From Sediminibacterium sp. TEGAF015 (GTDB taxonomy: Bacteria; Bacteroidota; Bacteroidia; Chitinophagales; Chitinophagaceae): a stretch of 64,000 nucleotides of DNA. Both the position numbers and the translations under genes were made by a program. The DNA lies in NCBI RefSeq assembly GCF_025997995.1, contig NZ_AP026683.1:868501-932500 (forward strand), given 5' to 3'. Below the pieces are notes generated by a model, which ran no database searches, was not told the origin of the DNA, and saw nothing but the letters and a program-made list of their open reading frames with translations. This document shows, in pieces, positions 1-8,867 of this stretch (the stretch's first letter is position 1; the number at the start of each line of letters is the position of its first letter).

Positions 1-2606
1 AGCAATTTGATTTTGCAATCAATACTTATTACATAGAACCCTACTTTAAAATATTTACCAATAAAGTATCCGGGTTTAACGATGTGAGTCTGAAAGGTAA
101 AATTGATACCCGAAATATTGCATTGGGTATCAGCGCATATATTCCTTATGGAAAATATGACCAATATGCTGCTACTGGTTTTCAACTGGAAGGCAATGGA
201 GATTTTGATTCGCTGGAAGTAAATACCAATATTAAAAATTTTGAAATTGGAGACAGCCTGAGTTTGCCCAACTCCGTTATCAACATTGTTGCCGCCAATG
301 ACCACTCTGTTGTTTCTATTAATACCAAAGCCAATAATACGCTAGATGATGCTGCCCTCCTTGCAGATGTATATACCTTAGAGGATGGGGTAAGAATTCA
401 GTTTAAGCCTTCCACCTTTGTATTGAAAGAGAAAAAATGGAGTATTGAAGACAATGGTGAATTAATTATCAGAAAAAATCTGTTAAGTGCCAATAATGTG
501 AAGATTTCACAGGGCGATTTTCAGGAAATAAAAATTGTAACAGAAGAAGAGGATGGCGGAAATACCAGCAATCTGATTGTAAAGCTCAAAAACATTGTAT
601 TAGGAGATATTACTTCTCTTTTCATGAGAAAGGAAACATTGGAAGGTGTAGTAAGTGGGGAAATAAAAGTTGCTGATTACTTTGGAGATTTCAAGGCGGC
701 TGCCCAATTAAAAGCAGCTTCGTTTTACTACGAACAGGATTCCGTTGGCGTTGTAGACATTAAAGCAACATATGACAGCAAAACTGGTCTGTTGCCATTC
801 GAAGTAATTTCTCCTAATAGAAATTATGATTTAACAGCTAAGGGTTCATATAATATAAAAGACACCAGTGGTAAATCTTTTCAAACCAAGATTGATTTAA
901 AAGAAACGCAAATAACTGTAATTGAGAACCTGCTCACAGGTCTGTTCAGCAATTTAAAGGGCATTGCATCTGGGAATCTGGAGATCAGTGGAGATTTGAA
1001 CGCTCCAAAGTTACTGGGTGCCATTACTTTAAAAGATGCCGGACTTAAAGTTGATTTTACACAAGTTGAATATACAATAGACTCCGCCAATCTGTTGTTT
1101 GAGGAAGATGGAATTAATTTCGGCAGTTTTACCATTAGAGATAAATATGGTTATACGGGTACAGCCAGCGGTAAACTATATGAGAATGGTTTTAAGAATA
1201 TGGCTTTTGACTTTGATGTCAGAACCGATAAATTACTCATGATAGACACCAAAGCCAAAGACAATGAACAGTTCTATGGAAAGGCAATCGGCAGGGCTAG
1301 TCTGAGTTTTAAAGGACCGGAGAATGACTGTAAAATGTCGATAGTAGCAGAAGCCAACGACAGCTCTCATATTTATATTCCCAATAAGGAAGGAAAAGAG
1401 AGTGGCAGCGCAGACTTTATTGTTTTCAAATCATATGGAACCGAACTGGAAACCAGAACTACTAAAAGCAATTTCAATTTAACAGTAGATTTGGATGTTA
1501 CTGCTAATAACAAAGTATTGATTGATGTAATTTTAGATGAAGTTAGCGGCGATATCATTAAAGCAGTAGGCAATGGAAGATTACTGATTAAAGCAGGTAC
1601 CATTGAACCCTTAACCATCAAAGGGCGCTACAATATTGAAAGTGGAAACTATGACTTTAACTTTCAATCCCTCTTAAAAAAACCATTTGAGTTATTACCT
1701 AATACCAATAATTATATAGAGTGGAACGGAGATCCCTATAAAGCAACCATGAGTATTGATGCACAATACACAGCAGAACGGATTTCCTTATCCGATTTAA
1801 TTGGGAACAATATTTTCAGTGGTTCTGTAAGAGGATACCGGGGTGATGTATATGTAATTGCCGAATTAAGAAATCAGCTAAGTCAGCCTGATATTAGTTT
1901 CAGATTGGATTTTCCTCAGGGTAGCCCGGTTAAAAATGACAATGAATTCTCTGCATTCCTCAACAGAATTCAAAGGGATGAAAATGAAATTTTAAAACAG
2001 GTTTCCTTCTTAATTGTGTTTGGAGCATTTGCGCCTCCCGGCGAATTCAATAACCGTTCCGGTGGCTCCAATCCTTACAACATAAGCTCTCTGGGTATCA
2101 ATACCCTTTCACAGGTATTAACCAATGAAGTGAATAAAGCTTTGTCTGGTTTGTTGTTTAAAATTACGGGAGACAGAAGTTTACGGTTCGACCTTGGCGC
2201 TTCTTTATATAATAGTTCCAGCATATTTGGTGCTACCACCGGAGGTGTTCAAAACAACAGCAATGTTCTCGATCGTTCCAGGGTGAATTTTAAATTCGGA
2301 AAATCATTTTTAAACAACAATGTAACTGTTACTTTTGGGGGCGATCTTGATTTTAATCTAGGGGCCCCTACTGGTGTTGGAAATAATTTTCAATGGCTTC
2401 CCGATCTAAACATTGAAATTATTCTGACCAAAGACAGAAAATTAAGAGCCATAATTTTCAATAAGAATAGTCTTGATATCAGCGGCTCCAACTTTGGAAG
2501 AAGAAACAGAACAGGAGCCAGCATCTCTTATAGAAGAGACTTTGATAAACTATGGGCCAAGAAAGAAAAAGAAGTTACCCTTACAGATCCTGCTCAAAAG
2601 AAATAA
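1..2606 (+). CDS. tamB: TamB-like translocation/assembly module protein, C-terminal part (5' truncated)
   Basis: The reading frame is open from base 3 with no stop before the first possible start (a GTG at 84), so the gene begins outside the window. The visible ~868 residues are long runs of alternating polar/apolar beta strands rich in G, N, D and S. They end in a DUF490/TamB-type domain: a phrase like IKGRYNIESGNYDFNF near residue 535 of the visible part, then FLIVFGAFAPPGEF and a C-terminal half with NISSLGINTLSQVLTNEVN. Family knowledge: TamB spans the periplasm as a beta-taco and works with an Omp85 partner in outer-membrane protein insertion or lipid transport. No TamA/Omp85 partner gene is in view. 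It converges on the glycosyltransferase gene 56 bases downstream. Identification is good; the exact role in Bacteroidota is inferred. Confidence 0.82.
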   Translation, partial: QFDFAINTYYIEPYFKIFTNKVSGFNDVSLKGKIDTRNIALGISAYIPYGKYDQYAATGFQLEGNGDFDSLEVNTNIKNFEIGDSLSLPNSVINIVAANDHSVVSINTKANNTLDDAALLADVYTLEDGVRIQFKPSTFVLKEKKWSIEDNGELIIRKNLLSANNVKISQGDFQEIKIVTEEEDGGNTSNLIVKLKNIVLGDITSLFMRKETLEGVVSGEIKVADYFGDFKAAAQLKAASFYYEQDSVGVVDIKATYDSKTGLLPFEVISPNRNYDLTAKGSYNIKDTSGKSFQTKIDLKETQITVIENLLTGLFSNLKGIASGNLEISGDLNAPKLLGAITLKDAGLKVDFTQVEYTIDSANLLFEEDGINFGSFTIRDKYGYTGTASGKLYENGFKNMAFDFDVRTDKLLMIDTKAKDNEQFYGKAIGRASLSFKGPENDCKMSIVAEANDSSHIYIPNKEGKESGSADFIVFKSYGTELETRTTKSNFNLTVDLDVTANNKVLIDVILDEVSGDIIKAVGNGRLLIKAGTIEPLTIKGRYNIESGNYDFNFQSLLKKPFELLPNTNNYIEWNGDPYKATMSIDAQYTAERISLSDLIGNNIFSGSVRGYRGDVYVIAELRNQLSQPDISFRLDFPQGSPVKNDNEFSAFLNRIQRDENEILKQVSFLIVFGAFAPPGEFNNRSGGSNPYNISSLGINTLSQVLTNEVNKALSGLLFKITGDRSLRFDLGASLYNSSSIFGATTGGVQNNSNVLDRSRVNFKFGKSFLNNNVTVTFGGDLDFNLGAPTGVGNNFQWLPDLNIEIILTKDRKLRAIIFNKNSLDISGSNFGRRNRTGASISYRRDFDKLWAKKEKEVTLTDPAQKK

Positions 2607-2662
2607 AATACCTTTCTGATTTGTAGAAAAACCAAAGGTTCCGCTTAAGGAAAAAGATTGGC

Positions 2663-4210
2663 TTAGGGTAAAAGCGAATCGGGAACTTTCTTACAGTTTC
2701 TTAAACGATAGATATAAAAATAGCGGACTACTCCCCCGCCTCTTTGCTGCTTTAATTTTTCCGCAGGTTCAATCGTCGTAAAATAATTACCATAGGCTTC
2801 AGCAACATTCAACGGAACATTAGAAGGTACAATGGCATATGCATCCATCCCTATCTGCAATGCATCACGTTCCTTATTTAACCAGGCAAACTGATGAAGA
2901 TCCTGTAAAGCCCCAACACCAATTAAAGGTACTCCTGAAGTCCGGGATACATAAAATTCAAGGTGTCCTCCGGGGAACCATTTGTTAGCTAATAATACAG
3001 GATGAGATTTTATCTGACCTTCAGCAATATCTTCTTTCACTATCACAGAAAACTGCTCTCCCAAAGAAGTCCATCCGGACAGATCAAGCGTTGGGCAATA
3101 CTCACCATATGCATTCTGAGACTGATCACCAAAGTTGACTGGCGCATATCTTATTAAAGCAATACCGGTTAATAAAGCAATAAATACAAATCCAATAGCC
3201 CACTTAAGTATGCCAGGAAAAAATATGGCTTTCCGTTGATCCAACCAGGCTGCAACAATAAAATATAAAGGGATATATGCGGGACCAGACCAATGTGGCA
3301 ATGTGGGATTAAACAACGCAATACTCCAGAAAACCAGCAGCATTGGGATACTCATACTAAACAACCAGGCGCCTATTCTCTGTTGTCTGAACCTGAACTG
3401 CTTTCTGACAAAAAAGATTACCGACAACCAGACCAATACAAACACAAAAGGATTCTGATAAGCAAACTCTCCCACTATTTCCTGTAGAAAAGCGTTCGTA
3501 TTTATGCCGGTATGGGTAACTCTACCAGAATGAAAACGATAGGTAATAAAATCATACTGAATATTCCAGTAAAGAATGGGGATTAGAAACAATATTGTAG
3601 TTGCTGCTGAAACATACAATCTTGGATTGCTTAGCCAGTGTCGTTTCTGCAACAAAATATAAAAACCAAATCCAGCCCATAGAAATAATCCATGTACTTT
3701 CGCCAGGGTGGCCATGCCAATCATAACGCCTAGAAAAATCCAGATGCTCCAGTTCTTTTCGTCCGACTTATGAATAATCAGATAGGCCATAATATACAGC
3801 GCCCCCGTCCAGAAAGGCATTTGGGGAGAATCGGGCAAAACAAAGAATCCGGCAATAAATCCTGTATAAACAGAAGCTGTGTATAGAAGGGCAGCATACC
3901 AGCCAACTCTTTCGTTTCCAATCAACTTACCTGTTTTAAAAATAAACCAGGTTGAAAACGCCGCCCCAACAAAACTTCCCAGCCGCAGCGATAATTCGGA
4001 AACCCACCATCCGTTCAAACTAAAAATCCGAATCATCCAGGCCACCATGGGTGGGTGGTCAAAATAATTCCAATCGGGTCTTAACACGTAAGTCCAGTAA
4101 TACACTTCATCGTTACCAAGCTCAATGGTAGATGCCAGCAGGAGTTTAACTATAAAACTGATGCCAATTAAATAGAGAATTGGTTTTGTATAGGATTTCA
4201 CCAACAGCAT
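2663..4210 (-). CDS. GT39-type integral-membrane glycosyltransferase (ArnT/PMT-like)
   Basis: This is a 515-residue polytopic membrane protein. An early charged loop carries ELGNDEVYYW followed by NYFDHPPMVAW, the acidic first-loop signature of the ArnT/dolichyl-phosphate-mannose mannosyltransferase superfamily. About ten hydrophobic helices follow, then a soluble C-terminal periplasmic-looking domain from about residue 370. Family members move a sugar from a polyprenyl-phosphate donor to lipid A, protein or another envelope acceptor on the periplasmic face. The acceptor cannot be told from sequence. It is the last gene of a minus-strand run carA-aroQ-this gene (56-base gap from aroQ), and no dedicated terminator is obvious. 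The ATG start at 4210 directly precedes the first membrane helix. Confidence 0.8.
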   Translation of the reverse strand: MLLVKSYTKPILYLIGISFIVKLLLASTIELGNDEVYYWTYVLRPDWNYFDHPPMVAWMIRIFSLNGWWVSELSLRLGSFVGAAFSTWFIFKTGKLIGNERVGWYAALLYTASVYTGFIAGFFVLPDSPQMPFWTGALYIMAYLIIHKSDEKNWSIWIFLGVMIGMATLAKVHGLFLWAGFGFYILLQKRHWLSNPRLYVSAATTILFLIPILYWNIQYDFITYRFHSGRVTHTGINTNAFLQEIVGEFAYQNPFVFVLVWLSVIFFVRKQFRFRQQRIGAWLFSMSIPMLLVFWSIALFNPTLPHWSGPAYIPLYFIVAAWLDQRKAIFFPGILKWAIGFVFIALLTGIALIRYAPVNFGDQSQNAYGEYCPTLDLSGWTSLGEQFSVIVKEDIAEGQIKSHPVLLANKWFPGGHLEFYVSRTSGVPLIGVGALQDLHQFAWLNKERDALQIGMDAYAIVPSNVPLNVAEAYGNYFTTIEPAEKLKQQRGGGVVRYFYIYRLRNCKKVPDSLLP

Positions 4211-4266
4211 TTAGGTAGCTGAATATTGAACACTAAAAGTAAGAAAAAAACAGCGGATGGCTTTGT

Positions 4267-4692
4267 TTAAGCCTTCTGAGTCAATAACCACTGAATGGCA
4301 AGTTCATACCCCTTCAATCCAAGACCGGCAATCGTTCCCTTTGCTTTTGCAGAAACATGAGAAATTTTTCTGAAATCTTCTCGCGCATGAATATTACTGA
4401 TATGTACTTCAACTACAGGCGGTTGAATAGCAGCAATGGCATCGCCAATGGCAACACTGGTATGTGTATACCCGCCTGGATTCAGAACAATACCAACACT
4501 GTTTTCTCCTGCAGCCTGAATAGCATTGATCAGTTCCCCTTCTATATTCGACTGAAAATAGATAAAATGAACCTGAGTAAAAACTGCTTTAAGTTGCTCC
4601 AAATACTGTTCAAATGAGAGATTACCATATACTTCCGGCTCTCGCTTCCCTAATAAATTCAGATTGGGACCATTAATGATCGTAATGTTCAT
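4267..4692 (-). CDS. aroQ: 3-dehydroquinate dehydratase, type II
   Basis: Type II dehydroquinase converts 3-dehydroquinate to 3-dehydroshikimate in the shikimate pathway for aromatic amino acids, in the cytoplasm as a dodecamer. The 141-residue length is normal. Visible motifs are the N-terminal IINGPNLNLLGKREPEVYG with catalytic-loop Arg17 and Tyr22, NPGGYTHTSVAI in the middle (substrate-binding Asn and His), and EVHISNIHAREDFR with the catalytic His near residue 98. It starts 9 bases after carA ends on the same strand, so the two are very likely co-transcribed. No other shikimate gene is nearby. Confidence 0.97.
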   Translation of the reverse strand: MNITIINGPNLNLLGKREPEVYGNLSFEQYLEQLKAVFTQVHFIYFQSNIEGELINAIQAAGENSVGIVLNPGGYTHTSVAIGDAIAAIQPPVVEVHISNIHAREDFRKISHVSAKAKGTIAGLGLKGYELAIQWLLTQKA

Positions 4693-4701
4693 ACAATGAA
4701 T

Positions 4702-5805
4702 TTACTGCATCATTTCAACAAAACGATCAAATAAATATCGGCTATCGTGCGGACCAGGTGTACTTTCCGGATGATATTGTACACTAAACGCAGGTCTGTC
4801 TTTTAATCGAATACCTTCAATGGATTCATCATTCAGATTTACATGCGTCACTTCTACATTGGGATGATCCTTAACCGCAACCGGATCTACACCAAACCCG
4901 TGGTTCTGGGTAGTAATTTCACACTGACCGGTAATAATATTTTTTACAGGGTGATTCAAACCTCTGTGACCATGGTGCATTTTAAAAGTTGGGATACCAT
5001 TCGCTAATGCCAGCAACTGATGTCCCAAACAGATACCAAATACAGGCTTATGTTCATCCAGAATTTCTTTGACAGTCTCAATGGCATAAGGCATGGCAGC
5101 AGGATCCCCTGGACCGTTGGAAATAAAATATCCAGTAGGATTGAACTCCTTTAATCGGTCAATTTTGGTTTTTGCAGGATGTACACGAACATGAGCTCCC
5201 CTGCTCACCAGGCACTGTAAAATATGTTGCTTCACACCAAAATCCAATACAGCTACTTTAATGGGGGAAGTAGGATCTCCCAATTCATATTCTGTGGTAG
5301 TGCTTACTTTACTGGCCAGTTCCTGACCATCCATACTTGGCACTTCTTTCAGACTTGCCTTTAATTCCTCTACAGAAAGATCTTCAGAAGAAATAATACA
5401 GTTCATTGCTCCTACTGTTCTTATATGTGCTACCAATGCACGGGTATCAATCCCGTCTATAGCAACAATATTATTTTGAATCAGGTAGGCATTTAAATCC
5501 GCATTGGCAAGATGTCTGCTGTATTGATCTTCCAGATTTCTGGCAATCAGGGCATGAATCTTCACTGAACTACTCTCTACGTCTGATTCCTTTACGCCAT
5601 AATTTCCAATATGCACCGTATTCATAATGATTACCTGTCCTGAATAACTTGGATCGGTAAATACTTCCTGGTATCCAGTCATGCCAGTATTAAAACAAAT
5701 TTCACCGGTAGCGGTACCAATTTTACCAAAGGAGAGGCCATGAAAAACATGTCCATCTGCAAGAACAAGAGTAGCGGGTTTACGGCTGATTGTAGAATGA
5801 GGCAT
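4702..5805 (-). CDS. carA: carbamoyl-phosphate synthase small (glutaminase) subunit
   Basis: CarA hydrolyses glutamine and channels ammonia to CarB to make carbamoyl phosphate for pyrimidine and arginine synthesis. The 367-residue protein has the CPSase small-chain N-terminal domain (LADGHVFHGLSFG, GMTGYQEVFTDPSY) and a class I glutamine amidotransferase domain. The nucleophile Cys lies in GICLGHQLLALA near residue 260, and the His/Glu pair lies in QYHPESTPGP near residue 347. CarB is not in the window. The gene follows rplQ, a common Bacteroidota order, but a strong terminator at 5872-5910 separates it from the ribosomal operon, so it probably has its own promoter at about 5823-5846. Confidence 0.97.
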   Translation of the reverse strand: MPHSTISRKPATLVLADGHVFHGLSFGKIGTATGEICFNTGMTGYQEVFTDPSYSGQVIIMNTVHIGNYGVKESDVESSSVKIHALIARNLEDQYSRHLANADLNAYLIQNNIVAIDGIDTRALVAHIRTVGAMNCIISSEDLSVEELKASLKEVPSMDGQELASKVSTTTEYELGDPTSPIKVAVLDFGVKQHILQCLVSRGAHVRVHPAKTKIDRLKEFNPTGYFISNGPGDPAAMPYAIETVKEILDEHKPVFGICLGHQLLALANGIPTFKMHHGHRGLNHPVKNIITGQCEITTQNHGFGVDPVAVKDHPNVEVTHVNLNDESIEGIRLKDRPAFSVQYHPESTPGPHDSRYLFDRFVEMMQ

Positions 5806-5822
5806 ATTGAAAATTATGTGTG

Positions 5823-5846
5823 CAAAAGAAAATCAATTTTATCAAA
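5823..5846 (-). promoter_or_regulatory. possible carA promoter
   Basis: On the minus strand a TTCTTTTG box (5823-5830) resembles the Bacteroidota -7 consensus TAnnTTTG with one mismatch. A T-run ending in TTTG (5843-5846) could serve as the -33 element, though the spacing is short. It lies between the rplQ terminator and the carA start at 5805, where a promoter is needed. The call is weak. Confidence 0.3.
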
Positions 5847-5871
5847 AAAACGAATGAAGTTGCTAACAGAC

Positions 5872-5910
5872 GGATTAAAAAAAAGGCAAAACCGAAACGA
5901 TTTTGCCTTT
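5872..5910 (-). terminator. intrinsic terminator of the alpha ribosomal operon
   Basis: The perfect 10-base arms AAAGGCAAAA (5882-5891 on the plus strand) and TTTTGCCTTT (5901-5910) enclose a 9-base loop. Read on the minus strand the hairpin follows the rplQ stop and runs into an uninterrupted run of T. This is a textbook intrinsic terminator. Confidence 0.9.
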
Positions 5911-5932
5911 ATGTTAATACCACTTCATTTTA

Positions 5933-6448
5933 TTATTCAGCGGCTTTTTCTTCAGTTGAAGCAGCTTCAGGAGCTACAGTGGATTCCTCAGCAGCATCTG
6001 CTTTTTTAGGAGCGCGGCTACGACGAGTTTTCTTAGCAGGTTCTGCAGCAGCTGTTGCAGACTTACCATAGATTTCGTTGAAGTCAACCAATTCAATCAT
6101 TGCTTTTTCAGCATTGTCACCAGGACGAATGCCTAATTTCAAAATTCTGGTATAACCACCTGGACGAGAAGCAACTTTAGGTCCAACTACAGTGAATAAT
6201 TCTTTCACAGCAGCTTTATCCTGCAATTCAGCAAACACCAAACGGTGATTGTGGCTGATTTGTAAAGCAGATTCGTTCTTCTTGGTCTTGGTAATCAATG
6301 GCTCAACGTATGCTCTTAAAGCCTTGGCTTTAGCCAAAGTAGTAACAATACGCTTGTGCGTGATTAACTGACTTGCAAGGTTCTGTAACAAAGCCACTCT
6401 GTGTGCCTTCTTACGACCGAGGTTGTTGATTTTGTCTCCGTGACGCAT
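5933..6448 (-). CDS. rplQ: 50S ribosomal protein L17 with a long acidic/Ala-rich tail
   Basis: L17 binds 23S rRNA near the peptide exit region of the large subunit. The N-terminal core is clear: MRHGDKINNLGRKKAHRVAL, then SQLITHKRIVTTLAKAKALR and RPGGYTRILKLG with NAEKAMIELVDF. At 171 residues it is well above the ~120-127 of short L17 proteins. The extra ~45 residues after NEIYGK form a low-complexity tail with a basic patch (KKTRRSRAPKK) and then many Ala and Glu; extended L17 tails are known in Bacteroidota. It is the last gene of the operon, after rpoA, with a terminator directly downstream. Confidence 0.97.
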   Translation of the reverse strand: MRHGDKINNLGRKKAHRVALLQNLASQLITHKRIVTTLAKAKALRAYVEPLITKTKKNESALQISHNHRLVFAELQDKAAVKELFTVVGPKVASRPGGYTRILKLGIRPGDNAEKAMIELVDFNEIYGKSATAAAEPAKKTRRSRAPKKADAAEESTVAPEAASTEEKAAE

Positions 6449-6531
6449 GACATTTAATTTTTAACTCCACACCGGGTCAGGATTTGTGAAGGTTGTTCCA
6501 CTTACAAAGTAAGCGAAACGTGAATAAATAA

Positions 6532-7533
6532 TTAGTTATCTAAATTGTCTAAACCTAGTTTACCTAGATCCATACCAAAGCTTAAACCTCTTTCGGTTAA
6601 TACTTGCTCAATTTCAGACAATGATTTCTGACCGAAGTTTCTGAACTTCATCAAATCTTCTTGTTCATATTGAACTAGTTCACTTAAGCTGTTAATTTTT
6701 GCTGCTTTTAAGCAGTTGAAAGCACGCACAGAAAGGTCTAAATCTTCCAATGGAGTTTTCAATACTTTGCGCAGTTGCAATACGTGCTCATCAACTACAT
6801 CTTCTTTCTTATCTTCTTTGTTATCGAAAGTGATGTTTTCATCGGTGATGATCATCAAATGCTGAATCAAAATTCTGGAAGCTTGTTTTACTGCTTCTTC
6901 AGGATGAATAGTTCCGTCAGTTGCAACATCCAAAATTAATTTTTCGTAATCGGTTCTTTGTTCAACACGGTAGTTCTCAATAGCGTATTTAACGTTCTTG
7001 ATTGGGGTGTGAATAGAATCGATTGCGATATATCCAAATGGAGCATCTTTCACTTTGTTCTCTTCTGCAGGAACATAACCGCGACCTCTTGCAATAGTAA
7101 GCTCGATGTCTAATTTAGCGGTAGGATCCATGGTGCAGATTAACAATTCAGGATTCATTACCTGGAAACTTGGAGTAACTTCTCCAATCATTCCGGCAGT
7201 GAATTCGCTGCGGCCCTTGATTGATAAATTGATTTTTTCAGAAGTCAAATCCATATCGGCGTTCTTCTTAAAACGAACCTGCTTTAAATTCAGGATCATT
7301 TCAGTAACGTCTTCGGTAATTCCTTTGATAGTAGCAAACTCGTGGTCTACTCCGTCAATTTTAATACCTACGATTGCGTATCCTTCTAAAGAACTCAAAA
7401 GTACTCTGCGTAAAGCATTACCAATGGTTAATCCATATCCTGGCTCTAGCGGACGAAATTCAAACTGACCTTCAAAATCAGTTGCTTTCTGTAGAACGAT
7501 TTTGTCTGGCTTTTGGAAGCTTAATATTGCCAT
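6532..7533 (-). CDS. rpoA: DNA-directed RNA polymerase alpha subunit
   Basis: RpoA dimerises to scaffold RNA polymerase, and its C-terminal domain contacts upstream promoter DNA and activators. I chose the ATG at 7533 (protein MAILSFQKPDK...), giving 333 residues, the usual size. An in-frame ATG at 7590 would add 19 residues and overlap rpsD, which is unlikely. The N-terminal domain shows EPGYGLTIGNALRRVLLSSL. The C-terminal helix-hairpin-helix domain shows LDLSVRAFNCLKAAKI and FRNFGQKSLSEIEQVL. It lies 37 bases after rpsD and 83 bases before rplQ in the alpha operon. Confidence 0.97.
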   Translation of the reverse strand: MAILSFQKPDKIVLQKATDFEGQFEFRPLEPGYGLTIGNALRRVLLSSLEGYAIVGIKIDGVDHEFATIKGITEDVTEMILNLKQVRFKKNADMDLTSEKINLSIKGRSEFTAGMIGEVTPSFQVMNPELLICTMDPTAKLDIELTIARGRGYVPAEENKVKDAPFGYIAIDSIHTPIKNVKYAIENYRVEQRTDYEKLILDVATDGTIHPEEAVKQASRILIQHLMIITDENITFDNKEDKKEDVVDEHVLQLRKVLKTPLEDLDLSVRAFNCLKAAKINSLSELVQYEQEDLMKFRNFGQKSLSEIEQVLTERGLSFGMDLGKLGLDNLDN

Positions 7534-7570
7534 GTTAAAACGTGTTTTATTAATTGTGTGAGTAGATAGA

Positions 7571-8176
7571 TTACTTAGAGTACAATTCAACGATCAACTG
7601 CTCCTTAATATTTTCAGGAACATGCTCGCGCTCTGGCATGGTGATGAACGTACCTTTCATTTCAGATTCGTTCCAATCTAACCAACCAAACTTAGGATTC
7701 TTACCACGTGTTTTGCTGGTAATGCCAGAATTGTGTGCACTCTTAGGACGGTAAGCAATGATATCACCTGGCTTACAAGTGTAAGAAGGTACATTCATGA
7801 TTTCACCGTTTACAGTAATATGCTTGTGGTTAACCAACTGACGAGCTTCTGGACGGCTGGCAGTTAATCCCATACGGAATACTGTATTGTCTAAACGTGC
7901 TTCTAATAATTTAATCAGGTTCTCACCGGTAACACCTTTTAAACGCTGAGCTTCTTCAAAAGTCTTACGGAACTGGCGCTCCAATACACCATAAGTGTAT
8001 TTTGCCTTTTGCTTTTCTCTTAACTGTAGGGCATATTCGCCTAAAGTCTTACGCTTGCGGGCAGCACCATGCTGTCCTGGAGGGTTAGAATTCTTTCCTA
8101 ACCACTTGGCATTTCCTAAAATAGGTTCGCCGAAAATTCTGGAGATTTTGGTCTTTGGACCTGTGTAACGTGCCAT
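7571..8176 (-). CDS. rpsD: 30S ribosomal protein S4 (zinc-free form)
   Basis: S4 is a primary 16S rRNA binder that nucleates 30S assembly. In enterobacteria it also represses its own operon at the mRNA level. The protein has 201 residues. The N-terminus ARYTGPKTKISRIFGEPILG lacks the four-Cys zinc knuckle of the C+ form. The S4 RNA-binding domain follows at about 95-155, with RLDNTVFRMGLTASRPEARQ and LVNHKHITVNGEIMN. It is between rpsK and rpoA; the 143-base gap to rpsK is unusually large for an r-protein operon. Confidence 0.97.
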   Translation of the reverse strand: MARYTGPKTKISRIFGEPILGNAKWLGKNSNPPGQHGAARKRKTLGEYALQLREKQKAKYTYGVLERQFRKTFEEAQRLKGVTGENLIKLLEARLDNTVFRMGLTASRPEARQLVNHKHITVNGEIMNVPSYTCKPGDIIAYRPKSAHNSGITSKTRGKNPKFGWLDWNESEMKGTFITMPEREHVPENIKEQLIVELYSK

Positions 8177-8319
8177 AATTTAAATTTTCATTTCGATTTT
8201 TTTAGCATTCGTTGCGTCGATCGGTTAAAAATCGTAAAAAATGAATCGGGCAACCTTTTGATAAATGAAACCTTGTGGCTCAATATTTTTTCCACTACCC
8301 CTATTGGGGCTTAGGTAAA

Positions 8320-8730
8320 TTAAACTCTTCTTTGTTTTGGAGGACGACATCCGTTGTGTGGCATAGGGGTAACGTCTTTGATAGAAGTTACTTCAATACC
8401 AGACTGAGAAATAGAACGGATTGCACCTTCACGACCCGCACCTGGTCCTTTTACAAATACATCTACACGCTTCAAACCTGCGTCCAATGCAACTTTCGCA
8501 GCATCAGCAGCAGCCATCTGAGCTGCGTATGGAGTGTTTTTCTTAGAACCTTTAAAACCCATTTTACCAGCACTGCTCCAGCTGATAACCTGGCCAGTCT
8601 TGTTGGTAAAGCTGATAATAATGTTGTTGAAAGTAGCAGAGATTCTTACTTCGCCGGCAGCATCTACTTTTACTACTCTTTTCTTGGCAGCAGCTTTTGC
8701 ACTGTTCTGCGCTTTTTGTGGTTTAGCCAT
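8320..8730 (-). CDS. rpsK: 30S ribosomal protein S11
   Basis: S11 sits on the platform of the small subunit and contacts the Shine-Dalgarno duplex region. The protein has 136 residues, with an Ala/Lys-rich N-terminal lead (about 20 residues) before the conserved core. The core contains [20 protein letters not shown], then [13 protein letters not shown] and the C-terminal [18 protein letters not shown]. It has 143-base gaps on both sides. The upstream one is strongly structured, and on the downstream side a small CCCC/GGGG hairpin (8297-8310) follows the stop. Confidence 0.97.
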   Translation of the reverse strand: MAKPQKAQNSAKAAAKKRVVKVDAAGEVRISATFNNIIISFTNKTGQVISWSSAGKMGFKGSKKNTPYAAQMAAADAAKVALDAGLKRVDVFVKGPGAGREGAIRSISQSGIEVTSIKDVTPMPHNGCRPPKQRRV

Positions 8731-8751
8731 TTTTGCTTTTTTAGGTAATCT

Positions 8752-8799
8752 TCCCCGAAGGGATGGTTAAATAATATCCGTTAGAACGGAACCCTTCAG
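8752..8799 (-). promoter_or_regulatory. structured leader upstream of rpsK with two alternative pairings
   Basis: On the minus strand, CCC-TTCG-GGG forms a stable UUCG tetraloop hairpin (8752-8763) about 21 bases before the rpsK start. The same bases can instead pair with a distal segment: CTGAAGGG (8792-8799) with CCCTTCGG (8755-8762), eight pairs including one G-T wobble. Inside that longer structure lies CCGTTCTAACGG (8778-8789), able to form a small hairpin, and upstream is CTCT-GAAA-AGAG (8805-8816). Mutually exclusive pairing suggests translational or transcriptional control of rpsK, for example by an r-protein. The pairings are seen; regulation is inferred. Confidence 0.45.
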
Positions 8800-8845
8800 T
8801 CTCCCTCTTTTCAGAGATCCAATCATCAGGGATTTTATGCAAGAA

Positions 8846-8867
8846 AGCCCGAATGATGATTCGGGCT
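8846..8867 (-). terminator. intercistronic hairpin after rpsM (attenuator or partial terminator)
   Basis: The perfect 9-base arms AGCCCGAAT (8846-8854) and ATTCGGGCT (8859-8867) have a 4-base loop and lie 6 bases beyond the rpsM stop. On the minus strand the hairpin is followed by a short interrupted T stretch (TTTCTT), weaker than a full terminator. It may lower transcription into rpsK or protect the rpsM 3' end. Confidence 0.6.

Noticed and set aside
7534..7590. N-terminal extension of RpoA
   Set aside because: It would overlap rpsD and precede the conserved start MAILSFQKPDK; the resulting length exceeds the family norm.
8275..8748. 157-codon ORF antisense to rpsK
   Set aside because: It is the shadow of a clear S11 gene; composition rich in Cys, Ser and Phe with no recognisable domain.
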